From positions 1,944,722-2,008,721 of the forward strand of contig OY282381.1 in assembly GCA_958295915.1 (NCBI GenBank): a stretch of DNA of 64,000 bases, written 5' to 3'. The notes under the pieces were generated by a model. It saw only the letters and a program-made list of their open reading frames with translations. It did not search any database and was not told the origin of the DNA. Below, one piece after another: positions 59,564 through 64,000 of this stretch. Position numbers and translations under genes: made by a program. The stretch's first letter is position 1, and every line of letters starts with the position of its first letter. The DNA is from an uncultured Caldilineaceae bacterium (GTDB lineage Bacteria > Chloroflexota > Anaerolineae > Caldilineales > Caldilineaceae).

Positions 59564-60366
59564 TGAACAGTAGCCGCGCCAATGCGCCTCTGCTCGAAAG
59601 AGGCGCATTGAACATCTTTCCCGTTCCAGGCATACCGCTCGTGCAGCCGGGCGATGATTTGGCGATACTCATTGTTGAAAAGAGCCTGGCCGCTGGACTT
59701 CCCCTTATGTCAGGTGATATTCTTGTGGTGGCGCAAAAAATTGTGAGCAAAGCCGAAGGGCGGCTGATCCACCTGGCTGATGTGACACCAGGAGCGGAGG
59801 CGCTCCGTCTGGCGCAGGTGACAGGCAAGGACCCGCGCGTGGTGCAGACGATTTTGGATGACAGCCGGGCCGTAGTCCGGGCACGCGCAGGGATTCTGAT
59901 CGTCGAGCAGAATAGCGGCTGGATCTGTGCCCACGGTGGGCTGGACCGTTCGAATGTCGCCCCGGAAAAGGCAGAGACGGTCGCACTCCTGCCGACAGAC
60001 GCCGACGCTAGCGCAGAAGAGATGCGCCGCCGCATTCAGGCGCAAACCCATACAACCATTGCCGTGTTGATCAGCGACAGCCACGGCCGCCCATGGAAAA
60101 TAGGAACTGTCGGGGTCTGCATCGGCTGTGCCGGCCTGCCGACGATCTGGGACCAGCGGGGACTGACAGACCTGTACGGATACGAACTCAGCAGCAGCGA
60201 AGAATGCATTGCCGATGAACTGTGCGCGGCCGCCTCTCTGATTATGGGCCAGAGCGACGAAGGCCGCCCAGCTGTCATCATCCGCGGCTACACACCGCCA
60301 GACCACCTGCCGCCAGCCCCGGCTCGTTCCATCCAGCGCCCAAAAGAGCGCGATCTGTTTCGCTGA
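59563..60366 (+). CDS. cofE: Coenzyme F420-0:L-glutamate ligase
   Basis: A 267-residue GTP-dependent ligase adding glutamate to F420-0. Family motifs: PVPGIPLVQPGDDLAILI, GDILVVAQKIVSKAEGRLIH, VRARAGILIVEQNSGWICAH, GLDRSNV and ISDSHGRPWKIGTVGVCIGC. Residues 7-17 ([11 protein letters not shown]) are a translated family B repeat placed before the domain; the conserved start of CofE (about IFPVPGIPLV) follows at once, so activity should be kept. The ATG overlaps the YqeB stop by one base. It indicates that the organism makes F420, in agreement with Chloroflexota. Confidence 0.93.
   Translation: MNSSRANAPLLERGALNIFPVPGIPLVQPGDDLAILIVEKSLAAGLPLMSGDILVVAQKIVSKAEGRLIHLADVTPGAEALRLAQVTGKDPRVVQTILDDSRAVVRARAGILIVEQNSGWICAHGGLDRSNVAPEKAETVALLPTDADASAEEMRRRIQAQTHTTIAVLISDSHGRPWKIGTVGVCIGCAGLPTIWDQRGLTDLYGYELSSSEECIADELCAAASLIMGQSDEGRPAVIIRGYTPPDHLPPAPARSIQRPKERDLFR
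59581..59613 (+). repeat. Family B repeat (33 nt) inside cofE
   Basis: AATGCGCCTCTGCTCGAAAG then AGGCGCATTGAAC, the cleanest B copy in the window. Read as [11 protein letters not shown] at residues 7-17 of CofE. Confidence 0.95.
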
Positions 60367-60378
60367 GGCCCTGCAAAG

Positions 60379-60450
60379 TACCCCCGACAGGATTCGAACC
60401 TGTGCGCCCGGCTCCGGAGGCCGATGCTCTATCCACTGAGCTACGGGGGC
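60379..60450 (-). tRNA. tRNA-Arg, anticodon CCG
   Basis: On the minus strand it begins GCCCCCGTAGCTCAGTGGAT. Acceptor GCCCCCG pairs with CGGGGGT; D arm AGCTCAGTGGATAGAGC; anticodon stem TCGGC/GCCGG with loop CTCCGGA (anticodon CCG, codon CGG); T arm ACAGGTTCGAATCCTGT. CCA is not encoded. A family B repeat lies three bases upstream of its 5' end. Confidence 0.95.
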
Positions 60451-60452
60451 AT

Positions 60453-60485
60453 CATGCGCCTCTACTCGAAAAAGGCGCATTGAAC
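60453..60485 (+). repeat. Family B repeat upstream of tRNA-Arg
   Basis: CATGCGCCTCTACTCGAAAA then AGGCGCATTGAAC. It separates the tRNA from its expected promoter on the minus strand (weak TATCTT around 60507). Confidence 0.85.
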
Positions 60486-60641
60486 ACTTCATACCGGATA
60501 AGATACCACAGTGGTCGGGTCTTCAGCAAATAACTGCCGACACAGCCGAGCCGCACGATAGCAGGCTAAGCTGGCGGATATCTATACGGTTACCAACACC
60601 CACAATCTTAATATTGAACAACAGTTGAACTCTCTACACAG

Positions 60642-60670
60642 ATGACATTCCTCCGTCCCTGTGCTATTAT
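60642..60670 (+). promoter_or_regulatory. Promoter for aminotransferase gene
   Basis: ATGACA, 17-base spacer, TATTAT: five of six matches to each consensus hexamer. The start point near 60677 leaves a 50-base leader before ATG 60728. The gap 60488-60641 shows nothing else. Confidence 0.55.
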
Positions 60671-60727
60671 CTGCCCAATGTTGTGATACTGAAAACACCA
60701 GTGCTTACGCAGAAGGAACGCTTTCCC

Positions 60728-61942
60728 ATGTCATCTCCAGCAGCCGCTCGGGTTCAGTCCTTCGGCACGACGGTCTTCACCGAATATACAACCCTGTCCC
60801 TCGAACACAACGCCGTCAACCTAGGCCAGGGCTTTCCTGACTTTCCCGCGCCAGATTTCGTCATCGAAGCGGCCCGCGCGGCGCTGGCCACCGGACATAA
60901 TCAGTATGCTCGCGGCGCCGGCCATCCGCGGCTGGTCAATGCGCTGGCCGCGGTCTACAGCCCGGTTTTCGGTCGCGAGTTGAACCCACTGACGCAAATC
61001 GTCGTCACCACCGGCGCCACCGAAGGCATCTTCGCCACCATTCAGGGGTTGGTGGACCCTGGCGATGAGGTCATTCTCATCGAGCCATTTTATGATAGCT
61101 ATCCGGCGTCGGTGATCATGGCCGGAGGAACGCCGATCTACATCCCCCTGCGCCCCGCCCCCGGCGCGACCAGCGCCGCAGATTGGCGGGTGGATGTGGA
61201 CGAACTGCGGGCCGCGCTGAACCCGAAAACAAAACTGCTGATCATCAATACCCCCCAGAACCCTGTGGGCAAAATCATCAGCCGGGAAGAATTGCTCACC
61301 CTTGCGCAGATCGCACAGGAGCACGACCTGCTGGTGCTCAGTGATGAGGTCTACGAGTGGATAACCTACGATGAAACGCCCCACGTACGCATGGCAACCC
61401 TGCCGGGCATGTGGGAGCGCACCATTACCTTGGGCAGCGCCGGCAAGACCTTTTCCGTCACCGGCTGGAAGATCGGCTGGGCCATCGCGCCCGAACCCCT
61501 GACCCACGCAGTACTGATGGCCCATCAATGGATCCCCTTCGCCGTGACCACGCCTTTGCAGGAAGCGGTCGGCGCGGCCTTTGAGCAGGTGGAAGAGCGC
61601 AATTACCTCCACGAACTGAGTGCTATGTATCAGGCCAAACGGGACATTCTGCTGACCGCCTTGAACGATGTGGGTCTCCCACCAGTGACGCCCCATGGCA
61701 GTTATTTTATACTGGTGGATACCACAGACCTGGACGCGCCGACGCCCACCGACGACCCGCGGGACGTACAGATCTGTCGCTGGCTGACTCGCGAGATCGG
61801 CGTGACCGCCATTCCGCCATCGGCTTTCTACAGCGCCGAACATAGCCATCTGGCCGCCAATATCGCCCGTTTCTGCTTCTGCAAGACGGATGCGATTCTC
61901 GAAGCCGCAGCGACGCGACTGCGCGCGAATCTGCGATCATAG
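60728..61942 (+). CDS. PLP-dependent aminotransferase class I/II (kynurenine/methionine aminotransferase-like)
   Basis: 404 residues from ATG 60728 (MSSPAAARVQSFGTTVFTEY); GAAGGAA lies upstream. Fold-type I features: VNLGQGFPDFPAPDFV, NQYARGAGHPRLVNALA, TGATEGIFATIQGLVDPGDEV, INTPQNPVGKI, LVLSDEVYEWITYD (PLP-binding Asp and Tyr) and TLGSAGKTFSVTGWKIGWAI with the Schiff-base Lys in SAGKTFS. The GQGFPDFPAP start and KTFSVTGWK are closest to kynurenine aminotransferase / YbdL-like methionine aminotransferases. It probably transaminates an aromatic or sulfur amino acid. Confidence 0.92.
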   Translation: MSSPAAARVQSFGTTVFTEYTTLSLEHNAVNLGQGFPDFPAPDFVIEAARAALATGHNQYARGAGHPRLVNALAAVYSPVFGRELNPLTQIVVTTGATEGIFATIQGLVDPGDEVILIEPFYDSYPASVIMAGGTPIYIPLRPAPGATSAADWRVDVDELRAALNPKTKLLIINTPQNPVGKIISREELLTLAQIAQEHDLLVLSDEVYEWITYDETPHVRMATLPGMWERTITLGSAGKTFSVTGWKIGWAIAPEPLTHAVLMAHQWIPFAVTTPLQEAVGAAFEQVEERNYLHELSAMYQAKRDILLTALNDVGLPPVTPHGSYFILVDTTDLDAPTPTDDPRDVQICRWLTREIGVTAIPPSAFYSAEHSHLAANIARFCFCKTDAILEAAATRLRANLRS

Positions 61943-61997
61943 AAGAGACGTGACGCCTGCATCGTAAGAACAATTCATAATTGCTAAAGGCCATTCA

Positions 61998-63545
61998 ATG
62001 GAACTACGGGTGCAGCAGGGAAATATCACCGAAGCGGATGCCGATCTGATCGTCGTCAATCTGTTCGCCGGTGTGACGACGCCCGGCGGCGCGACGGGCG
62101 CCGTTGACCAGGCGCTGGGTGGCGGCATTAGCCAGCTCATTGCCCAAGGGGATTTCAGCGGCAAAGCGGAGACGACAGCGCTGCTCTATGCGTCTCTTTC
62201 TAGCAGAGGCGCATTGAACACGTCCCAGAGCCGGCTGGCCGCGCCCCGGGTGCTGCTCGTCGGCCTGGGCAGACCTGATCGGTTCGGAATTGCGCAGATC
62301 CGGCGGGCAGCAGCGGTGGCCGCCCAAGCCGCGGCCAAACTGGACGGTGTCAAGACTATGGCGACGATCATCCACGGCGCCGGCATTGCTGGCCATGACA
62401 CCGCCGTTGCCGCGCAGGAGGTGGCGCTGGGAACTCTGTTAGCCAGCTATCGGCCCAAACAGTACCGGCGCAATAACCCCGACGACCAGTTGACAAGCTG
62501 CACAGTTGTGGAGTTCAGCGCCGAAAAACTGGCCGACGCCCAACGCGGCCTGTCCAGGGGCGAGGCCATCGGCCGGGCTGTCTGCAGGGCCCGCGATCTG
62601 GTGAACGAGCCGCCGAATCTCCTGACGCCCCTGGAGATGGCCGCCCGTGCCCAGTCCATGGCCGCGGATGTGGGCCTGAAAAGCGCAGTTCTGAACGAGG
62701 CGGCCATGCAGGAAGTGGGGATGGGCTTTCTGCTGGCGGTGAGCAGAGGCAGCGCCAATGAGGCCCAGCTTGTCATTCTGGAACACGCGCCCGCCGGGCA
62801 CGCCGAGGAAGCGCCGCTGGTTTTCGTCGGCAAAGGGATTACATTCGATACCGGCGGCATCAGCCTGAAACGTCCGGCAGATATGTGGGCGATGAAGGAC
62901 GATATGGGCGGCGCGGCCGCGGTGATCGGCGCGCTGGAGGCCATCGGCCAGCTTGATCTCCCCCAACGGGTGATCGGCGTGGCGCCCTGTGTGGAAAATA
63001 TGCCCGACGGTACATCCTACCGGCCCGGCGATATCGTCACCGGCATGACAGGCAAAACCGCGGAGATCATCAGCACGGATGCGGAGGGACGGCTGGTTCT
63101 CGCTGACGCGCTGGCGTACGTGGCCCGTTTCAATCCCATCGCGGTTGTCGATCTGGCAACTCTTACCGGCGCGATCGGCACGGCGTTGGGGCTGCATGTG
63201 CGCGCGGGCCTGTTCAGCAACGATACCGCCCTGCAGGAAAAGCTGATGACGGCCGCAGATCACAGCGGCGAGCGGCTATGGCCGTTCCCGATGGATGAGG
63301 AATATGAGAAGCCGATTCAAAGCGACATGGCAGAAGTGAAGAACAGCAGCGGGCGCGCCGGCGGCCTCAGCAGCAGCGCCAAGTTTATCGAACACTTCAC
63401 CGAAGGCTACCCTTGGGCCCACCTGGACATCGCCAATATGGTGCTGGCCGACAGCCGAATCAACCCGGAGACACCGAAAGGCGCCACCGGATACGGCGTG
63501 CGGCTGCTAGTGGAGTTGGCAGAGCGCTATGCAGTACATTCGTAA
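61998..63545 (+). CDS. pepA: Leucyl aminopeptidase (M17)
   Basis: A 515-residue cytosol aminopeptidase with AAAGG before ATG 61998. The catalytic C-terminal domain has all metal and active-site motifs: FVGKGITFDTGGISLKRP (Lys, Asp), MKDDMGGAAAVIGALEA (Asp, Lys), and ISTDAEGRLVLADAL (Asp-Ala-Glu-Gly-Arg). The N-terminal domain carries an insert at residues 64-74 (YASLSSRGALN), a translated family B repeat in a loop between two strands. Ends with NPETPKGATGYGVRLLVELA as is typical. It hydrolyses N-terminal residues of peptides in the cytoplasm. Confidence 0.95.
   Translation: MELRVQQGNITEADADLIVVNLFAGVTTPGGATGAVDQALGGGISQLIAQGDFSGKAETTALLYASLSSRGALNTSQSRLAAPRVLLVGLGRPDRFGIAQIRRAAAVAAQAAAKLDGVKTMATIIHGAGIAGHDTAVAAQEVALGTLLASYRPKQYRRNNPDDQLTSCTVVEFSAEKLADAQRGLSRGEAIGRAVCRARDLVNEPPNLLTPLEMAARAQSMAADVGLKSAVLNEAAMQEVGMGFLLAVSRGSANEAQLVILEHAPAGHAEEAPLVFVGKGITFDTGGISLKRPADMWAMKDDMGGAAAVIGALEAIGQLDLPQRVIGVAPCVENMPDGTSYRPGDIVTGMTGKTAEIISTDAEGRLVLADALAYVARFNPIAVVDLATLTGAIGTALGLHVRAGLFSNDTALQEKLMTAADHSGERLWPFPMDEEYEKPIQSDMAEVKNSSGRAGGLSSSAKFIEHFTEGYPWAHLDIANMVLADSRINPETPKGATGYGVRLLVELAERYAVHS
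62187..62219 (+). repeat. Family B repeat (33 nt) inside pepA
   Basis: TATGCGTCTCTTTCTAGCAG then AGGCGCATTGAAC. The right half is intact, the left arm is degraded, but length and frame are kept. Confidence 0.85.
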
Positions 63546-63593
63546 GCAGTGATCAGGCGGCCACGCCGTCACGACAACAGCGGGGAGATATCT

Positions 63594-64000
63594 ATGCAGA
63601 TGAAATCGATGCGACGATTAGGCTGGCGTCGCGTCCTACAGTGGCGCGCAATACAACCCATTCTCGGCGGTTTGCTGCTGATAGGAGCATGGCCGGAGTT
63701 GGCGCTCGCTGCGGGGCTGGAGCAGACAGTGGAGCCGACAGTCACGCTAATCATGCCAGCGATGGTGCCGCTGGCCGGGGCATCCGTAGGGATCGAACGC
63801 ATACTTGAACTGATCTGGCACTATCTGGAATGGGGAGCAATGCGTTTTTTTCGCTGGCGGCCCAGTGATCTGAAGACGCCTAGCTATGTGGCGTTCAAAC
63901 GCAGCACCAGTCTCTTAGTCGGCATCTTTCTGGGCATCGTGGTCTCCAATTACAGTGGCATGCGTCTGATGGGCTATCTGAACCCGCTGGTGCCCGGTTT
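63594..64000 (+). CDS. Membrane protein, truncated by window end
   Basis: ATG 63594 follows GCGGGGAGATATCT. The frame runs open to the window edge (135 residues). A signal or first helix (ILGGLLLIGAWPELALAAG) is followed by VTLIMPAMVPLAGASVGIER, then a basic region and a further helix (TSLLVGIFLGIVVSNYSGM). I do not recognise a family; the length and helices suggest an inner-membrane protein. Residues 12-21 (RVLQWRAIQP) are a family A repeat read in the third frame, unlike the two readings found elsewhere. Confidence 0.6.
   Translation, partial: MQMKSMRRLGWRRVLQWRAIQPILGGLLLIGAWPELALAAGLEQTVEPTVTLIMPAMVPLAGASVGIERILELIWHYLEWGAMRFFRWRPSDLKTPSYVAFKRSTSLLVGIFLGIVVSNYSGMRLMGYLNPLVPG
63628..63657 (+). 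repeat. Family A repeat inside the terminal membrane protein gene
   Basis: GTCGCGTCCTACAGTGGCGC plus GCAATACAAC, directly upstream of the signal-like helix. Confidence 0.85.

Noticed and set aside
59581-59613. Family B repeat as a tRNA or attachment site
   Set aside because: The palindrome also occurs inside several genes with no tRNA nearby, and no integrase gene is present.

Overview
The window looks like a chromosomal segment of a GC-rich, filamentous-type Chloroflexota bacterium (Anaerolineae/Caldilineae-like). This is inferred from the gene mix: an F420 biosynthesis ligase (CofE), a fused membrane/spermidine-synthase-like protein, DUF951, TPTPT-rich lipoproteins, a YqeB-type selenium/molybdenum protein, and very dense dispersed short repeats. 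No rRNA or marker gene fixes the class, so the placement is tentative.

Layout. 1-3000: a partial TnpB nuclease, an adenine methyltransferase with a nuclease-like tail, and a broken VapC with its small partner. 3271-7027: a Fur/Zur regulator, a YraQ/DUF318 permease, a TIGR03943 protein and a TolB-like propeller protein. 7121-16630 (minus strand): MFS transporter, zinc-ribbon/LysM protein, ABC-F ATPase, acyl-CoA synthetase, YhhN protein, HNH nuclease. 16755-24997: a Tat/lipobox glycosidase-like protein, a small SelW-like gene with an in-frame UGA, Nif3, DUF951, a bactofilin-like membrane protein, PIG-L deacetylase, spermidine-synthase-like protein and a cyanophycinase-like protein. 25374-44480: an amino-acid binding protein, then a surface-polysaccharide island with three tandem GT-C membrane proteins, a Uma2 protein, two tRNA-Ala genes, two O-antigen-ligase paralogues, glycosyltransferases and a flippase, plus several broken copies. 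44942-47243: type I methylase HsdM with a truncated HsdS. 47502-64000: RNase PH, LacI regulator, MoxR/DUF58 pair, a large secreted-enzyme-like protein, sugar-binding protein, WecG and GT4 transferases, TsaC, YqeB, CofE, tRNA-Arg, aminotransferase, PepA and a partial membrane protein.

The most striking property is a set of short palindromic repeat families. At least two (called A and B here) have 33-nt units and are read in frame inside or at the ends of many unrelated proteins: Fur, the TIGR03943 protein, ABC-F, CofE, PepA, permease and others. They add recurring peptides such as VAPHSGAQNN and [11 protein letters not shown]. Family G adds a third kind of peptide twice to one protein. Families C and D fill most intergenic gaps and contribute some C-termini. 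Outside genes, family A forms a 7-unit tandem array whose units are 34-35 nt, not 33. This resembles the Rickettsia palindromic elements in behaviour, but the sequences differ and no mobilising enzyme is visible here.

A second strong point is the SelW-like gene at 18338-18604. It has CxxU geometry with UGA at the redox position, a hairpin just downstream, a good ribosome binding site and a following terminator. YqeB at 58697 independently points to selenium use.
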